Shown here one piece after another: positions 36,644 through 45,974 of a stretch of DNA of 50,816 bases. The DNA lies in contig CAIWWK010000098.1 in assembly GCA_903916325.1 (NCBI GenBank), forward strand, positions 1 to 50,816, given 5' to 3'. The notes under the pieces are model-generated. The model did not search any database, was not told the origin of the DNA, and was given only the letters and a program-made list of their open reading frames with translations. Numbering within the stretch: the first letter of the stretch is position 1; each line of letters starts with the position of its first letter. The position numbers and the translations under genes were made by a program. This DNA comes from Candidatus Firestoneibacteriota bacterium (GTDB lineage Bacteria; Oederibacteriota; D2-FULL-39-29; CAIOVX01).

Positions 36644-37389
36644 TTTATCCCCGCAATTTTATGGACCTGCGGCGTTACCCTAAGGTCCTTTAGAATCCCT
36701 TTTAAAAGCGCCGGGCCGAACTTTTTCAACGCCCCTTTTATCCCGAGCGCCGGGTCCGGCTGGATACAGGCAGTTATTCCGGGCGAAACCTTCTTCAGCA
36801 TCCGAAGAGCGAAGATAAGTTCCTTCTCTGCCGTAGAACCGGTTACAACTATCTTCACGAAAGCTTTTTTCCCGGAAAGCCTCAGAAACTCGCGGTGTTC
36901 TTTCCAGACCGCCTTTCTTCCTGTAGCGGAAGGCAGCTTGATATCCGCCGAGATAATATTCGTATATTTCAACACCTGCTTCAGCGCCGCAGGATGCGCC
37001 GCGTTCGTTTCAAGATAGGTCTTGTATCCTGCCTTCTTCAACTCCTTCAAGAGCCCGAGCATAAACTCAGGCTGTTCCAGAGGCTCGCCGCCTGTTATGC
37101 TTACAGAATGGACCGGACCAAACGCTTTTACCGCGCGAATCACGGCCGCAACCGAAACCGGATTTATTGCCTTCTTCCCGGCGAAGTCAGCCTTCTTTAC
37201 CCGTTTTCCGGCGTGCTTCGTGTCGCAGTAAGCGCACCCGAAAGAACAGCCGGATAACCTTACAAAAGCCTGCCTCACACCGATATACGGGCCTTCACCC
37301 TGCAGGGAAACAAAGACCTCGCTAATCCACCCTTTACTCAAAATAGGCCGCACAAGACCGCTCGGTCTCCCAGACGGAAACACGCGCAA
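36640..37389 (-). CDS. queE: 7-carboxy-7-deazaguanine synthase (radical SAM); start uncertain (TTG at 37341 is an alternative)
   Basis: ISEVFVSLQGEGPYIGVRQAFVRLSGCSFGCAYCDT (CxxxCxxC); SITGGEPLEQ. Confidence 0.9.
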   Translation of the reverse strand: MRVFPSGRPSGLVRPILSKGWISEVFVSLQGEGPYIGVRQAFVRLSGCSFGCAYCDTKHAGKRVKKADFAGKKAINPVSVAAVIRAVKAFGPVHSVSITGGEPLEQPEFMLGLLKELKKAGYKTYLETNAAHPAALKQVLKYTNIISADIKLPSATGRKAVWKEHREFLRLSGKKAFVKIVVTGSTAEKELIFALRMLKKVSPGITACIQPDPALGIKGALKKFGPALLKGILKDLRVTPQVHKIAGIK

Positions 37390-37702
37390 TCTTGACTCCC
37401 TTTAGTTTTGCTTTCTTTTTAAGTTCCAGGTAAATATGCCTTGCGATGTTCTCCGCCGATGGATTTATCTTTTTAAAAGGCGCAAGTTCATCGAGAACTT
37501 TATGGTCAAGGGTCTCAGTTATTTCTTTCAATGCCGCTTTTACATCGCCGAAATCAACGGCGAGTCCGATGCTATTTAGTTTCTTAGCTGCAACCACCGC
37601 CTCAAGTTTGTAATTGTGGCCGTGCATATTCTCGCACTTGCCTTTGTATCCGCGAAGATAATGGGCCGACTCAAACCCTCCGAGCACCTTAACTTCAAAC
37701 AT
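37334..37702 (-). CDS. queD: 6-carboxy-5,6,7,8-tetrahydropterin synthase
   Basis: GFESAHYLRGYKGKCENMHGHNYKLEAVV; DFGDVKAALKEITETLDHKVLDEL; NPSAENIARHIY. Confidence 0.92.
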   Translation of the reverse strand: MFEVKVLGGFESAHYLRGYKGKCENMHGHNYKLEAVVAAKKLNSIGLAVDFGDVKAALKEITETLDHKVLDELAPFKKINPSAENIARHIYLELKKKAKLKGVKIARVSVWETERSCAAYFE

Positions 37703-37790
37703 TTTCCCTCCGCGAATACCGTATTAAAACTATTATTCGACTTATTACCGTTGATGACACAAACCCAACACGGTTTAGTTCCTGCCTTAC

Positions 37791-37825
37791 GTTATAAACT
37801 TCATGAACTTTACAAGCTTTATAAC
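37791..37825 (-). repeat. 9-mer microrepeat array overlapping the ispG stop
   Basis: Minus strand GTTATAAA GCTTGTAAA GTTCATGAA GTTTATAAC. Confidence 0.8.
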
Positions 37826-38874
37826 TTTTTTAGCTCTTTAATCAACTCTTCCACCAACTTATCTTCCCTCACCCTCTTTATCACCTTCCCGTTCTTAAAC
37901 AACATTCCCATTCCTTTGCCGCAAGCTATCCCAAGATCAGCTCCAGACGCCTCGCCGGGCCCGTTTACAACGCAGCCCATTACAGCTATTCTTACCGGTT
38001 TTTCCAGACCAGCCACAAGTTTTTCCACCTTTTCTGCTAGAGCGAAAAGATTTACACCGCACCTGCCGCAGGTAGGGCAGACTATAAGGTCGACCCCTTT
38101 CTCCCTGAGCTTAAGCGTCCTTAATATGCCGTAACCCACCCGTATCTCTTCAAGAGGATCCCCCGCCAGAGAGACGCGAATTGTATCTCCGATGCCGGAG
38201 TGCAGCAGCACCCCTATGCCGACAGAAGATTTTATCGTGCCTCCGGAAATCGTCCCTGCCTCAGTTACGCCAACGTGGAACGGGTAATCGCACTCTTTTG
38301 CCATCCGCGAATAGGCCTCGATTGTGGCAAGAGTGTCGGAAGCCTTTAGCGAAAGTACAATGTCCTCAAACTTGTTCCTCTCAAAAAACCTTATAAAAGA
38401 AACCGCTTTCTTCACCATCTTCTTCGCCGTCTCAGCCGCGCTGTCTTTTCTCTGTTTCCCTGAATACTTTTCAAGAGAACCGGCGTTTACTCCAATCCTT
38501 ATCGGGATACGCGCCGATTTTGCGGCAGCTATTATTTCCTTAACCTTCAAATCGCTTCCGATATTGCCAGGGTTTATGCGTATTTTGTCGGCTCCGGCTT
38601 CAATAGCGAGCACTGCCAACTTGCTGTTGAAATGAATGTCAGCGACGAGCGGTATTTTTATGCCGTCCTTTATCTGTTTTATCTTTCCAGCGGCTTCTTC
38701 GTCCAAAACAGCGCATCTGATGATTTCGCAACCTGCGGACTGCAGCTTTTTTATTTGCGCGATTGTAGCCGCTGTGTCCCTGGTGTCTGTCTTGGTCATC
38801 GACTGAACCGAGACAGGAGCTGTGCCGCCTATTGTTATGTTTCCGGCCTTTACCGGCCTTGTTACGCGTCTCAT
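37819..38874 (-). CDS. ispG: 4-hydroxy-3-methylbut-2-en-1-yl diphosphate synthase
   Basis: VSVQSMTKTDTRDTAATIAQIKKLQSAGCEIIRCAV; LVADIHFN; IRINPGNIG; CPTCGR; MGCVVNGPGE. Confidence 0.97.
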   Translation of the reverse strand: MRRVTRPVKAGNITIGGTAPVSVQSMTKTDTRDTAATIAQIKKLQSAGCEIIRCAVLDEEAAGKIKQIKDGIKIPLVADIHFNSKLAVLAIEAGADKIRINPGNIGSDLKVKEIIAAAKSARIPIRIGVNAGSLEKYSGKQRKDSAAETAKKMVKKAVSFIRFFERNKFEDIVLSLKASDTLATIEAYSRMAKECDYPFHVGVTEAGTISGGTIKSSVGIGVLLHSGIGDTIRVSLAGDPLEEIRVGYGILRTLKLREKGVDLIVCPTCGRCGVNLFALAEKVEKLVAGLEKPVRIAVMGCVVNGPGEASGADLGIACGKGMGMLFKNGKVIKRVREDKLVEELIKELKKL

Positions 38875-40232
38875 CTGTTAATGGTCCTCAATATCATATT
38901 GAATATATCCAGAGAGAAAACTCCGATTATCATTACCAGAACCACAGCCCAGCCGGCGTACATCAGGGCCATCTGGGTTTTTAAAGGAACCGGTTTCCTG
39001 ATTATGCCTTCCGCAATATATATAAGAATCAGCCCGCCGTCAAGTACGGGAACAGGAAGAATAAGATTTAGTGCGCCGACTATAGTACTGAGAAGCGCCG
39101 TGAGGAATAGGAGCTGGGTTATGCCCTTTTCCGCCGCGTCTCCGGCCATCTGAAACATCATGATAGGCCCTCCGACAGAATCCCTCACCGACTGTTTGCC
39201 TTTAGCCATAAGCCAGAGAGCCTTTACCTGAAGCAGGGTCAACGAGACCGGTTTATCAATTGCCATGAGAAATGAATCTTTGACGCCGTACGCCTTCTTA
39301 TAGAACATCAACGGTTTTGCCGAGATCCCTATCATAAACCTCTTGGATATAATATTGTCCTTCACGGGAGTTACCGTCCTAAACTGCTGCTTGCCCGCGC
39401 GGTCGACAAGGAATACTATATCTTTTCCCCCGCAAGTACCTACAACATCATAAATATCCGCGAATTGAGTAATTTGCTTATTGTTTGCTTTGAGTATAAG
39501 ATCGCCGTTCTTGATGCCTGCTTTATAGGCAGGGGTTCCGACACTGACTTCGATAACCGCCGGCATGAACATTACCAGCCCGAAAGGCTTATCCGGGAAC
39601 AGCTCCACTTTCAGGTCTTTTTGCTTACCTGCCCGTTCGACAGTTGCCGTGAATTTTTTCTTTTCGCCTATCTCATCGTACAGTTTGTGCGTGAGTTCCG
39701 CCGGTTTGCCGTCAACAAGAACGACTTTGTCTCCTTTCATAAAACCGGCTTTTTCGGCTATTGAGTTTTTCTCCACAGAGCCCACCACAGAAGGGCTGGT
39801 CCCGTACTGCACGCCGGTTACGAAGACAAAAAAGAATATAACTACTCCAAGAACCAGGTTTATGAAAGACCCGGCGAAGGTTATGAATATTTTAGACCAC
39901 CACGGCTGACCAAGAAATTCGTATTTCTCGAAAGTATCCTTGCGGCGGAGTTCGTTATTGACCTCTTCCGCAGGTTCGTCGCCGGCCATCTTCACATAAC
40001 CGCCCAGCGGGAACCAGGAAATCATGTACTCAGTGTCACCTTTTTTAAAACCGGCAAGTTTTCCGCCCCAGCCCAGAGAGAACTTAAGCACCCTGACGCC
40101 CATTATTTTAGCGGCCAGAAAATGCCCGGCTTCGTGCACGAAAACTACCACCCCAAAAGCGAAGAACGCGGCAACATAGGGCAGCGCTCCCGCGGCAAGA
40201 GCCAAAACATCCCGTAGTAAATTACCTGTCAT
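38871..40232 (-). CDS. rseP: Site-2 intramembrane zinc protease (RseP/M50)
   Basis: VVFVHEAGHFLAAK (HExxH); GGYVKMAGDEP; PDZ modules; NLILPVPVLDGGLIL. Confidence 0.95.
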   Translation of the reverse strand: MTGNLLRDVLALAAGALPYVAAFFAFGVVVFVHEAGHFLAAKIMGVRVLKFSLGWGGKLAGFKKGDTEYMISWFPLGGYVKMAGDEPAEEVNNELRRKDTFEKYEFLGQPWWSKIFITFAGSFINLVLGVVIFFFVFVTGVQYGTSPSVVGSVEKNSIAEKAGFMKGDKVVLVDGKPAELTHKLYDEIGEKKKFTATVERAGKQKDLKVELFPDKPFGLVMFMPAVIEVSVGTPAYKAGIKNGDLILKANNKQITQFADIYDVVGTCGGKDIVFLVDRAGKQQFRTVTPVKDNIISKRFMIGISAKPLMFYKKAYGVKDSFLMAIDKPVSLTLLQVKALWLMAKGKQSVRDSVGGPIMMFQMAGDAAEKGITQLLFLTALLSTIVGALNLILPVPVLDGGLILIYIAEGIIRKPVPLKTQMALMYAGWAVVLVMIIGVFSLDIFNMILRTINR

Positions 40233-41388
40233 TTGCTATCTCCTTTTCAGCGGCTGACCTGGCCCAGTCACCGGCAGAAAGTATCTCCGTGAGCTTCGGG
40301 TTCTTGATAGTCTTATGGGCAGTCATAACCTTTTTTATTATTTTTGGAATATCCAGAAAGCCGGCAGATTTAGAAAGAAACGCGTTAACAACCGTCTCGG
40401 CGGAGGCCGCGAGCACCGCCGGCATAGTACCTCCCTTCACAAGCGCCGCGTAGGCGAAACTCAGGCATTCGAACCTTGCGATATCCGGCCTCGAAAAAGT
40501 AAGCGGGCCGCAAGACGAGAGGTTCAGCCTCGGAAGATTGTTGTTTATTCTCTCAGGCCAGCTCAAGGCGTACTGTATCGGAAGCTTCATATCCGTGATG
40601 CCGAGCTGAGCCATCATTGAACCGTCCGAGAACTCGACCAGCGAATGAACAATGGATTGAGGGTGCACCAGCACGTCAATCCTATCCGGAGGCATGTTGA
40701 AAAGATGATGCGCCTCTATTACCTCAAACCCTTTGTTCATCAGGGTCGCTGAGTCAACCGTAACTTTACTTCCCATATCCCAGGTGGGGTGCGCGAGAGC
40801 GTCCTCAACCGTAACCTTTTCAAGTTCCTTTTTGGAGAGGTCCCTGAAAGGCCCGCCTGAAGCCGTGAGTATCAGCCTCCTCACGCTTGCCTGCGATTCG
40901 CCGTTCAAACACTGAAAGATAGCCGAGTGCTCGCTGTCAACGGGAAGTATCTTCACGCCTTTTGCGCGGGCAAGCTTCATTACATAATCGCCTGCCGTAA
41001 CGATAGATTCTTTGTTAGCGAGCGCCACACTCTTTCCCCGCTTTATTGATTCAAGCACCGGCACCAGGCCGGCGGAACCTACGACAGCGACAAGGACCAG
41101 CTCGGCCTGTGTTTCGCGGACAAGTTTTATAATCCCGGATATTCCTGCGTAGACTTCAGGCTTGTACTTGCCGCCGAATGAGGACGCGAGCACCCCTGCT
41201 TTCCCTTCATCTTTTATGCAGAGTAGGGACGGCTTGAATTTCGAGGCCTGCTCTTTCAAGAGGGCAGCGTTCCCCCAGGCAGAAAGCGCGACAACCTCAA
41301 AGCGCGCAGGGAAAGCCGCAGCGACCTTGAGAGCGTTAACGCCTATGGAACCGGTTGAGCCGAGTATTGCTATCTTTTTTCTTGTCAT
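40222..41388 (-). CDS. dxr: 1-deoxy-D-xylulose-5-phosphate reductoisomerase
   Basis: KKIAILGSTGSIGVNALKV; ALANKESIVTAG; LPVDSEHSAIFQCL; TASGGPFRD; HPTWDMGSKVTVDSATLMNKGFEVIEAH. Confidence 0.97.
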   Translation of the reverse strand: MTRKKIAILGSTGSIGVNALKVAAAFPARFEVVALSAWGNAALLKEQASKFKPSLLCIKDEGKAGVLASSFGGKYKPEVYAGISGIIKLVRETQAELVLVAVVGSAGLVPVLESIKRGKSVALANKESIVTAGDYVMKLARAKGVKILPVDSEHSAIFQCLNGESQASVRRLILTASGGPFRDLSKKELEKVTVEDALAHPTWDMGSKVTVDSATLMNKGFEVIEAHHLFNMPPDRIDVLVHPQSIVHSLVEFSDGSMMAQLGITDMKLPIQYALSWPERINNNLPRLNLSSCGPLTFSRPDIARFECLSFAYAALVKGGTMPAVLAASAETVVNAFLSKSAGFLDIPKIIKKVMTAHKTIKNPKLTEILSAGDWARSAAEKEIANDR

Positions 41389-42197
41389 ATAAAATATTTC
41401 ATGAGCAGTATGAAAACCGGCGCCGCCAACAGGAAAGAATCCAGTTTGTCAAGCAGACCGCCGTGCCCTGGTATTATATTTGAGGAATCTTTTACGCCGG
41501 CAAACCTTTTGATAAGAGATTCGGTAAGATCTCCCGCCTGCGCGCTAAGTCCCAGAATCACTGCAAAGAGCACAGCCCTCCCGGTATCAATCCCTATGAA
41601 CCGGGCGCCAGTAGCCAGCTTTAGAGCAAGTGCCGCTATGGCAACCACGGCTAACCCACCCAAAAGGCCTTCAATTGATTTCTTTGGGCTGACCGGCTTG
41701 AGAAGCTTGTGCCTTCCGATTGCCGTACCTATAAAATAGGCGGCGCTGTCGTAGATCCAGACTACGCCGAAGAGGAAAAGCGCGTAGTAAGGGTCAAGGT
41801 GAATAACCTGAAGCAGTTGAACGCCAAGAACTATGATGTAAAAGCCGCCTAGAACGGTAAAAGCCATTGAGAGCATCCCGTTTTTAATATCCTTGTTGAA
41901 GATAGGCGGAACCAGCACCAGCGCGGCATATATTATCATAAGCGCAAATACCTTAAGGATGTCAAAGGCCGGCGGGTTTCTGTTAAGAAATTCGTAAATA
42001 CAGATGGCAAGGAAGAGCAGGTTGGCCCAGAGCATTGTCTCAATTCCTGTCTTTTTCAGCATAAGATGGTATTCTATCAGCGCTCCTGCAAGGGCGCCTA
42101 TTATTATGATGTCATAAACGACGGGGCTCTGAAAGACCGAGAATAAGAAAACAGGAAGGAATACAAGAAATACCGCTATACGAACAAACCTTTCCAT
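41385..42197 (-). CDS. cdsA: Phosphatidate cytidylyltransferase
   Basis: VSPKKSIEGLLGGL; QAGDLTESLIKRFAGVKDSSNIIPGHGGLLDKLDS. Confidence 0.95.
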   Translation of the reverse strand: MERFVRIAVFLVFLPVFLFSVFQSPVVYDIIIIGALAGALIEYHLMLKKTGIETMLWANLLFLAICIYEFLNRNPPAFDILKVFALMIIYAALVLVPPIFNKDIKNGMLSMAFTVLGGFYIIVLGVQLLQVIHLDPYYALFLFGVVWIYDSAAYFIGTAIGRHKLLKPVSPKKSIEGLLGGLAVVAIAALALKLATGARFIGIDTGRAVLFAVILGLSAQAGDLTESLIKRFAGVKDSSNIIPGHGGLLDKLDSFLLAAPVFILLMKYFI

Positions 42198-42883
42198 CAG
42201 ATCCCCCCGAAACGCCGGTCGCGTTTCCTGTATGCTTCCAGCGCCTCGTGCAGGCTGGATGCCGTGAAATCCGGCCAGAGCGTCTGTGTTACATAAAACT
42301 CGGAATAGGCTATCTGCCAGAGCAGGAAATTTGAGACTCTCATCTCTCCGCTGGTGCGGATGAGCAGGTCCGGGTCCGGCATGCCGCCCGTGTAAAGATA
42401 ATCGGAAATCAGGTCTTCATTTACTGCCTGCGCCGCGCTTTCGGGAGTAATTCCCGCGCCTGAAGAGAGAACATCCGAGACCACCTTCCTTACCGCGTCG
42501 ATAATCTCAATCCTTCCGCCGTAATTCAGCGCTAAATTCAGGACCATCCCTTTGTTCCGTGAGGTTTCTTTCATCGCCTTCACGAGTTCTTTTTGCACAA
42601 AAGCCGGCAACTCTTTGTACCGGCCTATAACATTGAACCTTATGTTATTCTTCATCATGGTTCTTTTTTCTTTGAGCAGGAAGAGCTTAAGCAGCCGCAT
42701 AAGAAAACTGACTTCTTTCTCCGGCCTTGACCAGTTCTCTGAAGAAAAGGCGTAGAGCGTAAGATACTTCACGCCGATACGCCTGCATTCGGTAACTATA
42801 TCTTTAACTACATTGACGCCGCGCCTGTGCCCTTCGATCCGCGGCAAACCGCGGTTCACGGCCCAACGGCCGTTGCCGTCCAT
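42197..42883 (-). CDS. uppS: Isoprenyl (undecaprenyl) diphosphate synthase; true start uncertain, see finding
   Basis: MDGNGRWAVNRGLPRIEGHRRG; LTLYAFSSENWSRP; LNYGGRIEI; PDPDLLIRTSGEMRVSNFLLWQIAYSEFYVTQTLWPDF. Confidence 0.95.
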   Translation of the reverse strand: MDGNGRWAVNRGLPRIEGHRRGVNVVKDIVTECRRIGVKYLTLYAFSSENWSRPEKEVSFLMRLLKLFLLKEKRTMMKNNIRFNVIGRYKELPAFVQKELVKAMKETSRNKGMVLNLALNYGGRIEIIDAVRKVVSDVLSSGAGITPESAAQAVNEDLISDYLYTGGMPDPDLLIRTSGEMRVSNFLLWQIAYSEFYVTQTLWPDFTASSLHEALEAYRKRDRRFGGI

Positions 42884-42932
42884 TATTATCGCTATGTGGG
42901 CCGGGATCTTAGGTTTGATTTTCGGGCCTGCC

Positions 42933-43484
42933 TTAAACTTCCATTATTTCCTTTTCTTTGTTCACGAGGAACTTATCAACATCGGCAATATATCTGTCCA
43001 GCATCTTCTGAACCGCGTCCTTGTTCCTTTTACAGTCATCTTCTGACATCTCCGCGGATTTCTTTGCCTTGTCCAGCTCGTCATTGGCGTCGCGCCTGAT
43101 GTTTCTAAGGGAAACTTTGCCTTCCTCGCCGAGTTTTCTCGCGTATTTCGAAAGCTCTTTCCTTCTCTCTTCCGTTAACGAGGGCACATTGATGCGGATT
43201 AGCTTTCCGTCGTTCACCGGGGTTAGCCCAAGGTCGGATTTCATAATGGCTTTCTCTATGTTCTGGAGCGCAGAAGGGTCAAAAGCTTTTATCTCTATGG
43301 TCCTGGCCTGTACTGACACATTTGCAACCTGCTTGAGAGGAACATCCGCGCCGAAATATTCCACCTTTATATTGTCAAATATAGCGGTTGACGCGCGTCC
43401 CGTACGGATGGTCGCAAGCTCTACGCTGACATGCTCTGCGGCCTTTTTCATTTTGTCTTCTGTCACTTTGATATTGAAAGGCAT
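42933..43484 (-). CDS. frr: Ribosome recycling factor
   Basis: ELATIRTGRASTAIFDNIKVEYFG; LRNIRRDANDELDKAKK. Confidence 0.97.
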   Translation of the reverse strand: MPFNIKVTEDKMKKAAEHVSVELATIRTGRASTAIFDNIKVEYFGADVPLKQVANVSVQARTIEIKAFDPSALQNIEKAIMKSDLGLTPVNDGKLIRINVPSLTEERRKELSKYARKLGEEGKVSLRNIRRDANDELDKAKKSAEMSEDDCKRNKDAVQKMLDRYIADVDKFLVNKEKEIMEV

Positions 43485-43514
43485 ATTGTCCCTCCTTAAT
43501 ACAGTTGACTCGTT

Positions 43515-44225
43515 TTAAGAAACGATTGTTCCTATCTTTTCGCCGGATATTGCCCTGGAGAAACTGCCGGAAGCTCCGGAATCGAACACTATGATAGGGA
43601 TGTTATTTTCCATGCAGAGGGTCACGGCAGTCGCATCCATGACCTTAAGTTTGTTCTTTATTACTTCCATGTAGCTTATTTCGTTGAATTTCTTGGCGGC
43701 TTTGTCCTTTTTGGGATCCGAAGTAAAGATACCGTCAACCTTGGTGGCTTTAAGCAGGACATCTGCTCCGATCTCTATCGCCCGCAGCGCAGCCGCGGTA
43801 TCCGTCGTAAAGTAAGGATTTCCGGTGCCGGCCGCGAAAATAACCAGCCTGCCCTTTTCCATATGCCTTATCGCCCTTCTTCTGATGTAGGGTTCGGCGA
43901 CTTTTTCTATCTCCAGGGCGGTAAGAACTCTGGTAAAGACACCCTGCTTCTCGAGCGCGTCCTGGAGCGCGAGCGCGTTAATTACAGTGGCCAGCATGCC
44001 CATGTAGTCGGCCGAGACCCTGTCCATGCTCTTGGCGTAGGACCCTCGGAAAATATTCCCGCCGCCGATAACTACCGCAAGCTCGATGTGCATCTGCTCT
44101 TTTGTTCTTTTTATTTCCGTCGCAAGTTCTTTGAGTATGGTCGGGTTTAATCCCTGCTGGGCCTCGCCCGACAGCGCTTCACCGCTTATTTTCAGAAGCA
44201 CCCTTTTATATTTTGCCTTGCGCAT
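43515..44225 (-). CDS. pyrH: UMP kinase
   Basis: [66 protein letters not shown]. Confidence 0.97.
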   Translation of the reverse strand: MRKAKYKRVLLKISGEALSGEAQQGLNPTILKELATEIKRTKEQMHIELAVVIGGGNIFRGSYAKSMDRVSADYMGMLATVINALALQDALEKQGVFTRVLTALEIEKVAEPYIRRRAIRHMEKGRLVIFAAGTGNPYFTTDTAAALRAIEIGADVLLKATKVDGIFTSDPKKDKAAKKFNEISYMEVIKNKLKVMDATAVTLCMENNIPIIVFDSGASGSFSRAISGEKIGTIVS

Positions 44226-44264
44226 CTTGCCCTCCGGAGACCTGGCGTTTTAGCTCTCGGATAC

Positions 44265-44291
44265 AAAAACCGCGGGCTTTTGGCCCGCGGC
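44265..44291 (-). terminator. Intrinsic terminator between tsf and pyrH
   Basis: Minus strand CCGCGGGC-CAAAA-GCCCGCGG-TTTTT. Confidence 0.85.
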
Positions 44292-44296
44292 TCTTA

Positions 44297-44890
44297 TTAT
44301 TTTTCTCCGACCTTGAACCTGGAGAATCTCTTGATTACGATATTCTCCCCGGTCTTGGCTATTTTAGCCGTGACCAGGTCTTTTATGCACTGCTTGTCAT
44401 CCTTTATGAAAGCCTGCTCGACAAGGCAGACATCCTTGTAGAATTTCTCTACTTTTCCGTCAACAATCTTTTCGGCTATCTTTTCCGGCTTGCCGGACTT
44501 TATGGCCTCTTCTTTGAAGATAGACCTTTCTTTCTCAAGCACTTCCGGAGCGATATCTTCGCGTTTCACATAGAGCGGGTTCATCGCGCAGATCTGCATA
44601 GCTATATCCTTGCAGAGTTCCTTAAAATCATCGGTCCTGGCGACAAAATCAGTCTCGCAATTGACTTCGACCATCGCGCCTACCGTGCCTTCCATGTGAA
44701 TGTAGGAGTAAACCAAGCCTGAGGCAGCGACCCTTACCGATTTCTTCTGGGCGGTAGCAAGCCCTTTTTTCCTTAAGAATTCAACGGCCTTTTCAAGATC
44801 GCCCTTTGAATCATCAAGCGCCTCTTTGCAGGCCAGCATGCCCGCGCCGGTTTTTTCCCTGAGTTCCTGGATCTCCTTCGTGCTTGCCAT
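44297..44890 (-). CDS. tsf: Elongation factor Ts
   Basis: LREKTGAGMLACKEALDDSKGDLEKAVEFLRKKG; VNCETDFVARTDDFK. Confidence 0.97.
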   Translation of the reverse strand: MASTKEIQELREKTGAGMLACKEALDDSKGDLEKAVEFLRKKGLATAQKKSVRVAASGLVYSYIHMEGTVGAMVEVNCETDFVARTDDFKELCKDIAMQICAMNPLYVKREDIAPEVLEKERSIFKEEAIKSGKPEKIAEKIVDGKVEKFYKDVCLVEQAFIKDDKQCIKDLVTAKIAKTGENIVIKRFSRFKVGEK

Positions 44891-45735
44891 TATTCTACTC
44901 CTCCCTTGCCGGGTTTCTTCTTAAGGCCCGTCTTGTCATCCTGGAATTTTTCTATTACAGTTTCCATCTCTTCATCTATGTCAGCGGGGAGTTCTTTCGC
45001 TTCCGCAGCCGCGTCAGCCGCTGCTTTCTCGGCCAGAAGCGCTTCTTCCGCCACGCCTCTCTTGCCTTCAAGAACAGATTCGGAGATGAGGTAAGTCACA
45101 AGTTTTATAGCGCGGATTGCGTCATCGTTGCCGGGAATTACATAGTCAACTTCATCAGGATCGGAATTGGTGTCTGCTATGCCTATTACTGGTATCTCAA
45201 GCCTCTTCGACTCAAGGATTGCCGTGTGTTCTTTCTTGGTGTCGACCACATAGACCGCGGCAGGCAGCCTGTCCATGTTGCGGATGCCGCCGAGCACCTT
45301 GGAAAGCTTCGCCATCTCTTTCTCAAAGCCAAGGACTTCCTTTTTGGTGAACTTGGAGAAAGTGTCGTTCGCTTTCATCTTCTCAAGATCTTCAAGCCTC
45401 TTGATACTCTTCTTGATGGTTTTGAAATTTGTGAGCATCCCGCCGAGCCACCTGTAAGAGACATAGAACATCCCTGCTCTCTTGGCTTCCTCGGTGATAA
45501 TCTCCTGGGCCTGGCTCTTAGTGCCGACGAAAAGAACATAGCCTCCCTTTGCCGCAGCGTCTTTAACAAAATCGCAGGCTTCCTTGAGTTTCTTTACGGT
45601 TTTCTGGAGGTCGATAATATAAATACCGTTCCTCTTACCGTAAATGAATTTGGCCATCTTGGGGTTCCAGCGTTTGGTCTGGTGTCCGAAGTGAACACCA
45701 GCTTCGAGCAACTGCTTGATTGAAATGACCGGCAT
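44890..45735 (-). CDS. rpsB: 30S ribosomal protein S2
   Basis: [58 protein letters not shown]. Confidence 0.98.
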   Translation of the reverse strand: MPVISIKQLLEAGVHFGHQTKRWNPKMAKFIYGKRNGIYIIDLQKTVKKLKEACDFVKDAAAKGGYVLFVGTKSQAQEIITEEAKRAGMFYVSYRWLGGMLTNFKTIKKSIKRLEDLEKMKANDTFSKFTKKEVLGFEKEMAKLSKVLGGIRNMDRLPAAVYVVDTKKEHTAILESKRLEIPVIGIADTNSDPDEVDYVIPGNDDAIRAIKLVTYLISESVLEGKRGVAEEALLAEKAAADAAAEAKELPADIDEEMETVIEKFQDDKTGLKKKPGKGGVE

Positions 45736-45882
45736 AACAAACCTCCTTAAGGTTTTTACCTCCGCTCATTCGGCCCGCATTCCCGGGCGCCGGTTGGCTC
45801 CGCGGGACCTGTGCGTGCATTTATGAAGAGCGTGTGAATTCCCGGCCGAATTACCGGGTCTGCGCCTTGGCGGCGCGTTAGT
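45736..45882 (-). promoter_or_regulatory. Structured rpsB 5' leader (candidate r-protein autoregulatory element)
   Basis: ~147-nt GC-rich leader between a strong promoter and the rpsB SD. Long-range pairing ATTCGGCC/GGCCGAAT (45768-45775 with 45844-45851) and a 5' hairpin GCGCC-GCCAA-GGCGC. Confidence 0.45.
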
Positions 45883-45888
45883 ATATGA

Positions 45889-45917
45889 ATTATATAGGAA
45901 TTTAAAGCAAATTTCAA
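45889..45917 (-). promoter_or_regulatory. Sigma70-type promoter of rpsB-tsf
   Basis: TTGAAA - 17 bp - TATAAT on the minus strand. Confidence 0.85.
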
Positions 45918-45974
45918 TATATTTGTGAGGAGCCGGCTGCAAAAACCGTAATTTCCGCCTTTAATACAAGGGTT

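Noticed and set aside
44884-45723. 279-aa plus-strand ORF
   Set aside because: Exactly antisense to rpsB; a shadow ORF without homology.
45635-45820. 61-aa minus ORF across the rpsB leader and start
   Set aside because: Overlaps the structured leader and rpsB out of frame; no homology. A leader peptide is conceivable but unsupported.
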